A stretch of 64,000 nucleotides of DNA from an uncultured Thermoguttaceae bacterium (GCA_938084835.1 CALKER010000017.1:276949-340948), one strand, 5' to 3'; shown: positions 1 through 10,163, numbered from the stretch's first letter. Notes: generated by a model not told the origin, from the letters alone. Numbers and translations: made by a program.

Positions 1-139
1 TAACAACTGCCACAGAACTTTGTTCCCTTTCCCACGCGGCGTGTGAACCGCCGGCCTAGGGAGGCCGTCGCTTGCGAAAGCATCAGCTAAGCCGTCTTCG
101 CGGAGCGCGGCCGGGACTCTGGTGCCTTCAGCGGGGCAG

Positions 140-1069
140 CTACAAAATGGATGCGGTCCAGAGGGGAATGGCCGAGACGTAGCCCAGTCGTCGAGCCACC
201 CAAATGAGCCGGCGCCCAACGTGGGCGATGCTCTGGTCGAGCTCTTTCGACTCATTGGCAAACAAATCGCCCGTGGTGCTTCGTGTTCGGACGGAGCCGA
301 CACCCGGTGGTATAGTGCCGACAAACCACGGGGATATACCGAGGAACTCCTTTAGGGCTCCACTAAGTAACCGAAAAGCTTTATGTGCATGCCTCTTACT
401 TTCACATTCAACAGCGAGGGCAATGCCAGGCGGATATTCTCGTAGCCGCTTTACTTGCGCATAACAGTCGATGAGATCGTTGCGTGAAACACCGGTGACA
501 AGGAGCACAAAATGGGATTTTTTCCACCACGAGATGTTCCATAAGGGCCACCGGCGATCACCCGCAACCAGCACCCAATCGTACTGCTGCCCTTTGGGGT
601 AGGCATGTTCATATGGCAGGGCATGCAGGGGGCAGACACTCTGCACAAAACGCGAAACGATGCGACTGACGCGGGGCCTTTCCAACTTTGGTGATTGCAG
701 CTTATTTTTATGGCCCGTACCCTCGCTTGATTCCTCAACACAAGAAGGCAGGTCGGTTGCCCGCGAAAGCGCCGCCGCTTGGCTTTGCCCTAGCTCCGTA
801 CAGTAGTTAACGACAGGACTTGGTAAGGGGGGAATTGCTGGGTTCCATTCCTCACTTTGACCAAACTGTGGCTGGGACAGATGGCAACTTAAAACTTGGT
901 ATCCTCCATTGGCCAAATGCAAGCCAAGGCGAATTGTGACGCACTCAATTTTCTCTGGTGGTCCGGAACCTGTTACCAGGATCCTAATGGGCTTTGTGTG
1001 CCGAGCGGTGTTTCCTGAGGCTAATCCAACTCCCTGTTTTTCCAATGAGGCCGCCTGATGCTCTTTCAC
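140..1069 (-). CDS. FlhG/MinD-like protein without a P-loop
   Basis: About 309 residues. The fold resembles FlhG/YlxH: a first strand followed by the place where the Walker A loop belongs (residues ~29-44, ILVTGSGPPEKIECVTIR), then a helix and strand (HLANGGYQVLSCHLS), a YDWVLVAGD strand where FlhG has its Walker B, an SHFVLLVTGVSRNDLIDCYA strand-helix where FlhG reads 'vllVttPeptsitDaYa', and a C-terminal part like the FlhG tail. The GKGGVGKT signature is absent, so ATP binding is probably lost. FlhG normally activates the FlhF GTPase and sets flagellar number and place; this gene lies downstream of flhF on the same strand. I chose the GTG at 1069 because AAGGAAG (1075-1081) sits 5 nt before it; a TTG at 1129 would add 20 residues. 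Family assignment is inference from position and residual pattern. Confidence 0.6.
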   Translation of the reverse strand: MKEHQAASLEKQGVGLASGNTARHTKPIRILVTGSGPPEKIECVTIRLGLHLANGGYQVLSCHLSQPQFGQSEEWNPAIPPLPSPVVNYCTELGQSQAAALSRATDLPSCVEESSEGTGHKNKLQSPKLERPRVSRIVSRFVQSVCPLHALPYEHAYPKGQQYDWVLVAGDRRWPLWNISWWKKSHFVLLVTGVSRNDLIDCYAQVKRLREYPPGIALAVECESKRHAHKAFRLLSGALKEFLGISPWFVGTIPPGVGSVRTRSTTGDLFANESKELDQSIAHVGRRLIWVARRLGYVSAIPLWTASIL

Positions 1070-1313
1070 GTTGGCTTCCTTAATTGCGTGAAGTGTGCCG
1101 AGGAGTAAAGGTCGAGCCAGATTACGCAAACAAGTTCATCCAGCGCAACTCTAAGCTTTAAATCAAGAAGTACCACATCGCAGCCTGGACCTCTGAGGTT
1201 GGAGACGTCGCAGAACCAACCTATCCTCTAGCCCCGGTATCCCACCGGGAGTGCTAGATGCTAGATTTGGCAGCGCCGCCTTCAGAGCTTCAGGTCAGAT
1301 TTGCTCCCATACG

Positions 1314-2516
1314 TCAGCGCCTTTTAACGGACTCCCATCCCAGCAATAGTCTTGCTAGGCGCTGGACCTCTGCCACTTCGATATCGTCCGGTACGTTTTG
1401 TCCGGTAGTCACATAACTTAAAGGCAAATGACAACTTCGGAGAACTGGCAGCAAGTGGCCTAAGGTACCTGCCTCATCCAGTTTCGTCACGATCAGGGCT
1501 GTCGTGCCCACAGCGGCGAATTGTTCGGCTGTAAGCTGCAGAGTTCGCGGCGCCGCCACCGCACTGAGGACAAGATGCACTTCATCCGCTCCCGCCTCTG
1601 TAAGAAACGCCTTAAGCTCCTGCAATTTGATTTCGTCGCGAGGACTTCGTCCGGCCGTGTCCATGAGAACGAGGTCCAGATGCTCCACGCGCCGAATGGT
1701 CTCCCGCATCTCGCGGGGTGTTGCCACGACGTGCATGGGCAGATCGATGATCTCTGCATAAGTTCGCAATTGCTCCACCGCTGCGATGCGGTAGGTGTCC
1801 ACAGTGATTAGCCCAACGTTTCGCCTTTCCCTGAGGCGATAATGTGCGGCCAATTTGGCGATTGTGGTGGTCTTCCCCACACCCGTCGGCCCCACAAGAG
1901 CCACAAGACGCCGTTGACCCGGTTGCACCTTGATCGGCCCGGTTGTCGACAACTGCTCCTCTACAAGCCGGCCTAAATGGGTTTGAAGAAGCTTTGGGTC
2001 ATGAAGCTCCGGCCCTGTAGTGGAGGTACGGACCCTTTCCACAAGTTCGCGAGCGAGTTCTTCCGGCACATCTGCCTCAATCAAGTCAGTAAACATGCGG
2101 AAAAGTGACTCGGGCAGCTCTGCGTGCCCTCCACGGCGAGACCGTTGACAAAGCTCTCGGACCATCCCATGAAGATCGTTGAGCTTGCCGGTAATTTCTC
2201 GCGACCAACTTGGGGAAGAGATGGCAGGGCCTTGGGGCAAGGCCACTTCCGCCGGTGTCTGCGCCGCTCGCGTAACGAGTGCGTGAACGCCGGGCGAAAA
2301 GCCCCCCGCGCAAGCGGAATCCGGTGCCAACCGCGCGGGAACGCGCACCCCGCAGCAGGCAGTCACTTCGATCTGCCGCAAACCGGGCAAAAGACCAAAA
2401 AGGCGACTCCGACGAATTTCCCGGGCATGGAGAATCGCGGCATCCGGTCCCAGCTCGCGACGAATTATCTCCATCGCCTCCTGCATACTGCTTGCCCGGT
2501 ATGTGCGGATTTCCAT
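1314..2516 (-). CDS. flhF: Flagellar biosynthesis GTPase FlhF
   Basis: 400-residue SRP-type GTPase that places the flagellar basal body at the cytoplasmic membrane. The N-terminus MEIRTYRASSMQEAMEIIRR matches the usual FlhF start, followed by LGPDAAILHAREIRR; a variable linker leads to the NG domain with P-loop GPTGVGKTTT (residues ~209-218), the DTYRIAAVEQLRTYAE segment, DTAGRSPRD and TKLDEAGTLG. An in-frame upstream start at 2591 exists, but the family alignment and an AGGAG-type site at 2531-2538 favour 2516. It lies between flhA and the FlhG-like gene on the same strand, the classical flhA-flhF-flhG order, though with long gaps (about 650 bp to flhA). Confidence 0.95.
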   Translation of the reverse strand: MEIRTYRASSMQEAMEIIRRELGPDAAILHAREIRRSRLFGLLPGLRQIEVTACCGVRVPARLAPDSACAGGFSPGVHALVTRAAQTPAEVALPQGPAISSPSWSREITGKLNDLHGMVRELCQRSRRGGHAELPESLFRMFTDLIEADVPEELARELVERVRTSTTGPELHDPKLLQTHLGRLVEEQLSTTGPIKVQPGQRRLVALVGPTGVGKTTTIAKLAAHYRLRERRNVGLITVDTYRIAAVEQLRTYAEIIDLPMHVVATPREMRETIRRVEHLDLVLMDTAGRSPRDEIKLQELKAFLTEAGADEVHLVLSAVAAPRTLQLTAEQFAAVGTTALIVTKLDEAGTLGHLLPVLRSCHLPLSYVTTGQNVPDDIEVAEVQRLARLLLGWESVKRR

Positions 2517-3164
2517 AGCCGACCGCAAACCTCCTCGGAAAATTTCGTCCTCATTCAACCGCCCGGTGGCGGATCTTTGCAGCAGTCCCAATGTGAAAGT
2601 TGAAACTGGCTCCCCGACCCGCGGGAAGGTTAACGATTTTGTAGGCTAAACGAAAAGTGCGATCTTCTTAATGCGGAGGTTCACAGGAGCCTCTGTGCCC
2701 ACCTGATTCGGTGAGTACTACCCCAGTGATGCCTTGGGGTTTAAATCGCGCCACTGATTAGATTCAAATTTCTTTTTGCCCACGTTGCCCATGTTGCCAA
2801 AATACCTTCAATTTCCCCGCTTGGTTACCGAGGATCTTTCTATTACCAAAAACGTTCGGCCCGACACCGTTCGGACGTGCGAAATAGGGTTCACCAGGTC
2901 ATTGGATTCATCATCCAGTTGGGTTTGGGACCGCGCATGTTAGGTACGGCGTACCACGTGCTTATTGACATGGACCTACGAGCCTGCGAAGGGCAGCTTA
3001 TCTGGGAAGCCTTTCAAATGGTAGCCCTTTCAGACCCGAGTCCGGCGACGCCGGGACTTCAACAATCAGCAGTGTACTGGTTCCCCCTGCCTTCCGGGGG
3101 CAAGCGTTCCGCGGCTTTTTCGCCACGGCTTTCTAAAAGTTGTCCATCCTTCCCTTGGCTCTTC
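2517..3164. other. Non-coding gap between flhA and flhF
   Basis: No convincing gene. It holds three 9-bp iterations (TTGCCCACG, TTGCCCATG, TTGCCAAAA) at 2776-2802 and a bulged 8-bp hairpin at 3039-3058, about 105 nt downstream of the flhA stop, which has no U-tract on the flhA strand. Confidence 0.5.
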
Positions 3165-5267
3165 TCACGCTAAATCCGGCACCATTGCCACAGATTCGAC
3201 CCGGGTGTCCCTGGTGATTTCGTTGTAGCTCAGCACGATCACATCCGGCAGATACCCGGCGATAATCTGTTTAACGATGGGGCGAATTTGAGGGCTGACC
3301 AGAACTATCAAGCGCTTATGACGTCGAGCCAACTCTTGCAGAGCGACGCTAAGATTCCGGCAAATGGCCTCTATTTGCTGAGGGGGCATGCGCACCAGGA
3401 GTCCCCGCTCTGTGTACTCCGCCCCCGCACGGATTCGGTCCTCCAGGCGCGGATCCAAAGTGACGACCCATAGCTGCCCGTCCGGATCACGATATCTACC
3501 GGAAATAACTCGTCCCAATCGCGCGCGGACAAATTCCGTCAGAAGTATCGGATCCTTTGTCCGCGGTGCATAATCCCCCAAAGTTTCCAAAATCAATCCC
3601 AGATGGCGGATGGGAACCTGCTCCCGAAGGAGCAATTGAAGCACCTGCTGCACTTCCGCCAGCTTCATCACGCCGGGAATAAGCTCTTCCACGGTAGCCG
3701 GCGAGTGCTGCTTGATCTGGTCGACCAAGTGCTTGGTGGCATCCCGAGTCAAGAGCTCGTCGGCGTGCTTTCGCACGGTTTCCGTCAGATGGGTGGCAAT
3801 CACTGCTGAGGGTTCGACGACGGTAAAACCATACAGTTCCGCTTCCTCGCGGAAGCGCGGCTCAATCCACAAAGCTGGGGATCCGAATGCCGGATCACGC
3901 GCGGGTGAACCAGGAATCTTGCCGGTAGTAACGCCCGAATCGATAGCCAGCAAAAGCTCTGGCTGGACTTCTCCCGAAGCCACCGGGATACCGTGGAGCT
4001 TGATGCGGTACTGGTTCGGCTCCAGATCGAAATTGTCACGGATCCTAACCTTAGGCAAAATGATCCCGATGTCCGCGGCCAAATGTTGACGAATGCGCTG
4101 AATTCTCTCAAGGAGATCTCCGCCCCGCTTGGGATCGGCAAGGCGAATGAGTCCCACACCGATTTCGATTTCTAAAGGATCAACGGCCAAGAAATCCTCG
4201 ATTTTCTCTTCAGGGCGCTTTGCCGCCTCGGCTTGCTTGGCAGCTTGCTCGGCAGCTTTCTTTCGCACATTTCGACGCGATAACACAGTGGCCAAACCAA
4301 CGCAGCTTCCGCCAATCAACAAAAGAGGAAGGGTGGGCAACTGAGTGAATACAAGTAACCCTAAAAATCCACCTGCAATTCCAAGAGCTTCCGGACGCGA
4401 GAAAAGCTGCTCCACGAATTGAGTTGGCAGGTGACTAGGATGACTGCTGCGGGTAATCAGCACACCTGCGGCTAGCGACACAAGAAAGGCGGGAATTTGA
4501 CTTACGAGCCCATCGCCGATTGTCAGCTTCGTGTAGACTGAAACCGCCTCGGCGAAGCTCATACCACCCTCCCCCACACCGATTATCAATCCGCCAATAA
4601 CATTAATGAGGGTAATAATTACCCCCGCGATAGCGTCGCCGCGTACGAATTTGCTGGCACCGTCCATTGCTCCGAAGAAGTCGGCCTGACGCGCGATTTC
4701 CTCGCGGCGGCGTTGGGCCTCTTTCTCATCGATTATGCCGGCGTTTAAGTCAGCATCGATGGCCATCTGCCGGCCTGGCATTCCGTCTAGGACGAATCGG
4801 GCAGCAACCTCGCTGATTCGGGTGGCGCCCTTAGTGATTACAACAAATTGAATCACTATGATTATCAGGAATATGATCATTCCAACAACAATTTTGTCCC
4901 CGGCCACAAACTCCCCAAACGACCTCACTACTGCGCCGGCTGCGTCAAGGCCTTCTGTTGGCCCGCGTGTGAGAATAAGTCGGGTTGTGGCAACGTTAAG
5001 GACCAACCGGATTAGTGTGGTCCACAAAAGCAGTGTCGGGAAAATGTTGAATTCCAGCGGAGTACTTACATACACCGTGGTGAGCAGCATGATTACTGAG
5101 ACAGTAATGTTTGCCGCCAAAATGATGTCCACCAGCGGAGAAGGAAGCGGAACCAAAATTACAAAAATAGTCGCAATTAGGCCTAAAGGAAGGACGAGAC
5201 TCGGAGCGTTGAGGGAAGGAGTCAAGCTACCTTCCGCCGGAACGGTGCCAACCTTTTCTCTGGCCAT
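3165..5267 (-). CDS. flhA: Flagellar export gate protein FlhA
   Basis: 700-residue inner-membrane component of the flagellar type III export gate, the usual length for FlhA. The N-terminal half has the clustered transmembrane segments (LVLPLGLIATIFVILVPLP, IILAANITVSVIMLLTTVYV and further ones) and conserved FlhA pieces such as FNIFPTLLLWTTLIRLVLN, ATTRLILTRG, RFVLDGMPGRQMAIDADLNA and GDAIAGVIITLINVIGGLIIG. The C-terminal cytoplasmic domain begins near residue 355 after a charged, alanine-rich linker and contains the conserved dock for chaperone-substrate complexes. The ATG at 5267 is preferred; a TTG two codons upstream is also open and neither has a Shine-Dalgarno site. It is the first of three flagellar genes on this strand. 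Confidence 0.97.
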   Translation of the reverse strand: MAREKVGTVPAEGSLTPSLNAPSLVLPLGLIATIFVILVPLPSPLVDIILAANITVSVIMLLTTVYVSTPLEFNIFPTLLLWTTLIRLVLNVATTRLILTRGPTEGLDAAGAVVRSFGEFVAGDKIVVGMIIFLIIIVIQFVVITKGATRISEVAARFVLDGMPGRQMAIDADLNAGIIDEKEAQRRREEIARQADFFGAMDGASKFVRGDAIAGVIITLINVIGGLIIGVGEGGMSFAEAVSVYTKLTIGDGLVSQIPAFLVSLAAGVLITRSSHPSHLPTQFVEQLFSRPEALGIAGGFLGLLVFTQLPTLPLLLIGGSCVGLATVLSRRNVRKKAAEQAAKQAEAAKRPEEKIEDFLAVDPLEIEIGVGLIRLADPKRGGDLLERIQRIRQHLAADIGIILPKVRIRDNFDLEPNQYRIKLHGIPVASGEVQPELLLAIDSGVTTGKIPGSPARDPAFGSPALWIEPRFREEAELYGFTVVEPSAVIATHLTETVRKHADELLTRDATKHLVDQIKQHSPATVEELIPGVMKLAEVQQVLQLLLREQVPIRHLGLILETLGDYAPRTKDPILLTEFVRARLGRVISGRYRDPDGQLWVVTLDPRLEDRIRAGAEYTERGLLVRMPPQQIEAICRNLSVALQELARRHKRLIVLVSPQIRPIVKQIIAGYLPDVIVLSYNEITRDTRVESVAMVPDLA

Positions 5268-6520
5268 CGGCAAAGGAGTTTCGGATCCAACTATGCTACG
5301 GTTTGGACACTTAAAGACGAGTGAACGATTCGGACAAATGCTGAAAAGTTAGCGATGGACTGGTAGTTTTTGGACTCAAAGCTAAAGAGGGAGATTCCGC
5401 AGTTTGCATTCACGGAAAATTGATTTCCTCACTGTAACGTTTCGTGTCCCCCGGTATCTGGATTTTTTCAAGCGCCAGCCAAGGTTTCTCCCTCTCTAAG
5501 AAAGCCTCCCCTTTTGCGACGCACGCCCCAGCGAGCTGCAATGCCGGCGATGCGACCCCGAAAGCAGTTCTTTACACTTTTGACCGGCATTTGAACCTCT
5601 TGGCTCTACGGGAGATTACAAAAACAGTAGTTTTCAGTCCAGATCGATTAGTGGCCGTGCACCCTTTTCTCAAAGGCAAATTTAACCCGCGATGGGCTAC
5701 CCTTGTTTCCCACTGATAATCGAAGCTGAAAAACAAATCAGTTGTTCTTTGTTCTTCTTTATCCCGGAGACCTATCTGATCGGAATTCACCGCTGGTTAC
5801 CTTTCGGTTTTGCGATTAGATGAGCCGTCTGCACGCTAAGTCAAGCGGGAGATCGCGCATATCTCAAACGGAGTCGTGGACTCTGCACTTCTAATTTGGG
5901 TTTGTTTCAACTCTGGGGATGTCATAGCAATTGCTCTGCGAGGCAAATCCGCGTATTGATAGGCCAATTTGCACACCGGGCTGTTTGACGCTAGTTCCCG
6001 CATGCGATAAAATCTCCGCTACTTTCAAAGCAAGGATTCTGTCGGATTGAGAAGGGAGAGGCCATTCGGGCCTGCTGCTACCACTTAAGTGGCGGTCAAT
6101 AATCCCATCGCGGGTGACATGCTCCGAGAATGGGATCTGAAAAAGTCAACGGTGGCACTAGTCCCCTCTAGTGATGGGGTCAAGTCGGGGGTTGTGGGGG
6201 AGATGCAGGCTCGGTTCGCGGCTTCGCAGGGGGGTTGGGATTTTCTAGGAAGTTTGGAAAATGGTCGTTACCTCGCAAGTGGGGGCGGCGCAGATGTAGG
6301 CTCGGTTCAGGAGGGTTCCTGGGATTTTAGTTGGCATCCAAGACATTGGGCGCTGCTTAAATAAAGACACACATTCCGCGGGGTGCGCGTGTCCCTTTTA
6401 AGGTGGGGTATAACGTCGGGAAGGGAATTTGCCAAAAATCGACAGTGGACAAGTCAGAATCGCGGTTCAGATCCGGGAAAAAGCCCTAATTGACAGGCAA
6501 TCACGGGAAAGGCAAAGGAT
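5268..6520. other. 1.25-kb divergent region between flhA and ppdK
   Basis: Separates the divergent flhA (minus) and ppdK (plus). It contains a good sigma-70-like promoter pointing to ppdK (listed separately), a CACTAG-TCCCCT-CTAGTG hairpin at 6156-6173, and a 17-bp near-perfect direct repeat AGATGYAGGCTCGGTTC at 6201-6217 and 6292-6308. A 91-codon open frame at 6089-6364 looks unlike a protein. No RNA family was recognised. Confidence 0.5.
5985..6013 (+). promoter_or_regulatory. Putative sigma-70-like promoter for ppdK
   Basis: TTGACG (5985-5990), a 17-nt spacer and TAAAAT (6008-6013). If used, the transcript would have a leader of about 500 nt before ppdK. Not shown experimentally; planctomycete promoters are poorly defined. 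Confidence 0.45.
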
Positions 6521-9274
6521 ATGGCCCACAAGTACGTTTACTGGTTCGGACCCAATGAAGCCGAAGGCAATGCCGAGATGCGTGATCTGCTGGGTGGGAA
6601 AGGCGCCAATCTAGCGGAAATGGCGCGGATTGGTTTGCCGGTGCCAGCAGGTTTCACTATCACCACCGAGTATTGCACGCGATTCTTCCAAAGTGGCGGC
6701 AAGTTTGATGACGAGCTTCGCGCCCAGGTAGCAGAAGCCTTGGCCCGCACCGAAAAGACTATGGGTGCCAAATTTGGCGATCCAGAAAAACCGCTTCTGG
6801 TCTCCTGCCGATCGGGGGCCCGCCGCAGTATGCCGGGCATGATGGAAACCGTCCTCAACGTAGGGCTTTGTTCGCGAACAATTCCGGGGATGATTGCTTC
6901 GGTGGTCAAAGGGCGGGAAAACGACCCGGTAGCGCGAACACAAGCAGAGAGGTTTGTTTACGATGCTTATCGGCGCCTGATTATGATGTACTCCGACGTT
7001 GTGATGGAGAAGGCTGAGGGCATTGAACCGGGAGAAGGGCAAGGAATTCGTCAACAGCTAGAGCGGATCATGGATGCGCTGAAGACGGCCAAAGGGTATA
7101 AATCGGATCTTGACCTCACGGCGGAGGACCTGAAGCAACTATGCGCCGAGTTCAAGCAAAGGGTTAAAGAGGTACTGGGGCGAGAGTTCCCCGATGAGCC
7201 TCAAGAGCAATTGTGGGGAGCTATTGCCGCCGTATTCAAAAGCTGGAACGGGAAGCGGGCGGTTGCATACCGGCGGATCGAGGGAATCCCAGATGATTGG
7301 GGGACGGCGTGCAATGTGCAGAGTATGGTCTTCGGCAATAAGGGAAATACCTCAGGAACGGGGGTTTGTTTTACTCGCAACCCTGCTACCGGCGAAAACG
7401 TGTTTTACGGGGAATGGTTGCCGAACGCTCAGGGCGAGGACGTGGTAGCCGGTATTCGCACCCCTTGCCCGCTTAATGCCGCAAGCAAAAGCGAACAAAA
7501 TAAACATTTGCCCACGTTGGAGGAAGAGTTCCCCGAAATTTACGCCCAGTTGGAGCGCGTGCGGGAAATCCTCGAGCGTCATTACGGCGACATGCAGGAC
7601 ATCGAGTTTACCATCGAGGAAGGCAAGCTTTACGTGCTGCAGTGTCGGGCAGGTAAGCGGACGGGAACGGCGGCGCTTAATATCGCCATGGATATGTTGG
7701 CAGAGGGCCTAATCGACGAGCGTACGGCCGTGCGGCGTGTGGAACCCGCCCAACTTGACGAACTCCTCCATCCCATTGTGGACCCTGCCCAAGAGCGAAA
7801 TTTCAAACCAATAGCCAAGGGCCTTCCAGCAGGACCGGGGGGCGCTTGCGGACGAATTGTCTTCACCTCCGAGGATGCCGTCCTCTGGGCGCAGCAGAAA
7901 GAGAAGGTGATTCTCGTCCGCGAAGAGACTAGCCCAGAAGATGTCGAAGGAATGCGGGCGGCGGTAGGAATTCTTACTTCGCGAGGGGGGATGACCTGTC
8001 ATGCCGCGCTTGTGGCCCGCGGCTGGGGTAAATGTTGCATCGTGGGCGCTGCCTCTATCGAAGTTGACTCGGTTGCCAAAGAAATGCGCGTGGACGGAAA
8101 AGTCTATCGCGAAGGCGATGTCCTCACACTTAATGGCACCCGGGGTTACGTTTACGAGGGTCGGCTCCCTCTGATCGATGCCGGGGAAAATCCGCGTTTG
8201 CATCAGTTTTTGCAGATCGTGGACAAGTATCGGCGGATGGGTGTGCGAACCAATGCTGATACCCCGGCCGATGCCGCGACCGCGCGGAAATTCGGCGCGG
8301 AAGGCATTGGACTTTTCCGCATCGAACATATGTTCTATGGAGCAGGAAGCGAAGAGCCGCTGTTTATCCTTCGCAAGCTGATCCACGCTACAACGGACGA
8401 GGAAAGACGCCAGGCGATAGACGAACTGGCTCCGTACGTGGAGCGGGACATCCGCGCTACGCTCGAAGTCATGGACGGGCTTCCGGTAACGGTACGGCTG
8501 CTTGACCCTCCCCTTCACGAGTTTGTGCCTAAAGGCGAATCAGCCCAGCTGGAGCTTGCACAGGCACTGGGTACTACCTTGGAAGAAGTGAAAAAACGCG
8601 GGGAATCGCTCCATGAAGTCAACCCGATGATGGGTCACCGTGGCGTCCGTTTGGGGATTAGTTACCCCTATTTAACGGAGATGCAGATCCGGGCCCTTCT
8701 GCGTGCCGCCGCCTCCCTCAAAAAGGAGGGCAAGAATCCAAAGCCGGAACTTATGGTCCCGGTGACCTGCACGGTGAAGGAACTTGAGTTTCTCCGCCCA
8801 ATTTTCGACCGGGTGAAAAAGGAAGTAGAAGAGGAATTTGGCCTAAGCATCGACTGTCCGTATGGCACGATGATCGAAGTTCCTCGCGCCGCTATTTTGA
8901 GTGACCAGATGGCCCGCTCGGCGGAGTTCTTCTCCTTCGGCACGAACGATCTGACTCAAATGTGCTATGGATTTAGCCGCGATGATATCGGTGGGTTCCT
9001 GCCCACTTACCTTGAGAAGCGGATTTTGGATTTTGATCCGTTCCAAACCATCGACGTGGAAGGGGTAGGGCAGTTGATGCAGATGGCGGTGGAGCGCGGC
9101 CGTGCGGTGCGGCCAAATCTGAAAATCGGAATCTGCGGCGAACAAGGAGGGGATCCGGCTTCGGTGGCATTCTGCTACAAACTCAGATTCGATTATGTGA
9201 GCTGTTCACCCTATCGGGTGCCTGTGGCCCGGTTGGCCGCAGCTCATGCTGCTATCGCCGCGGGCGATGCCTAA
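6521..9274 (+). CDS. ppdK: Pyruvate, phosphate dikinase
   Basis: 917-residue cytosolic enzyme that interconverts pyruvate + ATP + Pi and phosphoenolpyruvate + AMP + PPi, linking glycolysis and gluconeogenesis. The N-terminal nucleotide-binding domain starts with KYVYWFGPNEAEGNAEMRDLLGGKGANLAEM and includes SCRSGARRSMPGMMETVLNVG. The central phosphohistidine domain carries GGMTCHAALVARG with the catalytic His at about residue 494 (Ser of the common TSH replaced by Cys). The C-terminal PEP/pyruvate barrel contains SFGTNDLTQMCYGFSRDD and GICGEQGGDP, and the general acid Cys in SCSPYRVP at about residue 895. Length is typical. A GGGAAAGG site (6505-6512) lies 8 nt before the ATG. It stands alone in its own transcription unit behind a long leader. 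Confidence 0.98.
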   Translation: MAHKYVYWFGPNEAEGNAEMRDLLGGKGANLAEMARIGLPVPAGFTITTEYCTRFFQSGGKFDDELRAQVAEALARTEKTMGAKFGDPEKPLLVSCRSGARRSMPGMMETVLNVGLCSRTIPGMIASVVKGRENDPVARTQAERFVYDAYRRLIMMYSDVVMEKAEGIEPGEGQGIRQQLERIMDALKTAKGYKSDLDLTAEDLKQLCAEFKQRVKEVLGREFPDEPQEQLWGAIAAVFKSWNGKRAVAYRRIEGIPDDWGTACNVQSMVFGNKGNTSGTGVCFTRNPATGENVFYGEWLPNAQGEDVVAGIRTPCPLNAASKSEQNKHLPTLEEEFPEIYAQLERVREILERHYGDMQDIEFTIEEGKLYVLQCRAGKRTGTAALNIAMDMLAEGLIDERTAVRRVEPAQLDELLHPIVDPAQERNFKPIAKGLPAGPGGACGRIVFTSEDAVLWAQQKEKVILVREETSPEDVEGMRAAVGILTSRGGMTCHAALVARGWGKCCIVGAASIEVDSVAKEMRVDGKVYREGDVLTLNGTRGYVYEGRLPLIDAGENPRLHQFLQIVDKYRRMGVRTNADTPADAATARKFGAEGIGLFRIEHMFYGAGSEEPLFILRKLIHATTDEERRQAIDELAPYVERDIRATLEVMDGLPVTVRLLDPPLHEFVPKGESAQLELAQALGTTLEEVKKRGESLHEVNPMMGHRGVRLGISYPYLTEMQIRALLRAAASLKKEGKNPKPELMVPVTCTVKELEFLRPIFDRVKKEVEEEFGLSIDCPYGTMIEVPRAAILSDQMARSAEFFSFGTNDLTQMCYGFSRDDIGGFLPTYLEKRILDFDPFQTIDVEGVGQLMQMAVERGRAVRPNLKIGICGEQGGDPASVAFCYKLRFDYVSCSPYRVPVARLAAAHAAIAAGDA

Positions 9275-9578
9275 ATTATTGAGCTTTTTAGGCCGCCTGC
9301 TGCAATAGCTAAGCCGCACAGTTGGAGCCCCATGGCTTTGATCCACGATGCATCCACTCGCTGAAATGTAGGCCTGATACTGACGCGTTGAATGGACGAG
9401 CATTCGCCCCGGAGGTCTTCGCCTTTCGGGGCGATTTTGTGGGTGATGCTCGGGAGCGCGGAAACCACTGGCCTAGGGATGTGGAAAAAACAAGAGAGAG
9501 CTTCACCACAGCGGATTTAGAACTCGGCAGTTGGCACTGTGTTGCTCGGTGAAACCTCGCAGGGAAGGAGCCACATCA
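9275..9578. other. Gap between ppdK and the PfpI gene
   Basis: About 300 bp. I see no gene, no terminator hairpin with a U-tract and no repeat. Confidence 0.4.
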
Positions 9579-10157
9579 ATGCGAATCTTAATGATCGTCG
9601 GTGACTATGTAGAAGACTACGAGGTGATGGTGCCCTTCCAGGCTTTGCAAATGGTAGGACATCAAGTTGATGCCGTCTGTCCGGGAAAGAAAAAGGGTGA
9701 GCAAGTCCGTACGGCTGTCCACGACTTCGATGGCGCACAAACGTACAGTGAATGGCGAGGGCACAATTTTACCCTCAATGCCGACTTCGACGCAGTGGTG
9801 CCGGGAAACTATGATGGGTTGCTTCTGCCAGGGGGACGGGCACCAGAGTACCTCCGACTGAATAGTCGGGTAATTGAGATCATTCGCGCGATGGCCGAGG
9901 CTCGGAAACCGATCGCGGCCATCTGTCACGGGATTCAGCTTCTGACCGCTGCCGGCGTGGTCAAAGGGCGAATCCTCACCGCCTACCCGGCCGTCGGGCC
10001 CGAGGTAACTGCTGCCGGGGGTACTTTTGTGGAGGTGCCATTTGATCAGGCCTATGTGGAAGGAAATCTGGTCACCGCTCCTGCGTGGCCAGCCCACCCG
10101 ATGTGGCTTGCGAAGTTCCTTGACCTTCTCGGAACCAAAATCACCCATCCGCGGTAA
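9579..10157 (+). CDS. DJ-1/PfpI family protein
   Basis: 192 residues, a single DJ-1/PfpI domain of the class I glutamine amidotransferase-like fold. [15 protein letters not shown] holds the conserved Glu after strand 1, and AICHGIQLL contains the nucleophile elbow with Cys116 and His117. Family members include intracellular proteases, glyoxalase III/deglycase-like enzymes and stress proteins; the substrate cannot be told here. The start was moved from an upstream in-frame codon (9531) to the ATG at 9579 because AAGGAG (9565-9570) is 8 nt upstream and the family begins here. Downstream lie three spaced 27-bp repeats. Confidence 0.93.
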   Translation: MRILMIVGDYVEDYEVMVPFQALQMVGHQVDAVCPGKKKGEQVRTAVHDFDGAQTYSEWRGHNFTLNADFDAVVPGNYDGLLLPGGRAPEYLRLNSRVIEIIRAMAEARKPIAAICHGIQLLTAAGVVKGRILTAYPAVGPEVTAAGGTFVEVPFDQAYVEGNLVTAPAWPAHPMWLAKFLDLLGTKITHPR

Positions 10158-10163
10158 AGCTTC

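Noticed and set aside
6089..6364. 91-codon open frame in the ppdK leader
   Set aside because: Gly/Trp-rich and arising from the G-rich repeat; no ribosome site.
7709..8518. 269-codon open frame antisense to ppdK
   Set aside because: Lies wholly opposite a certain gene, with random-looking composition.
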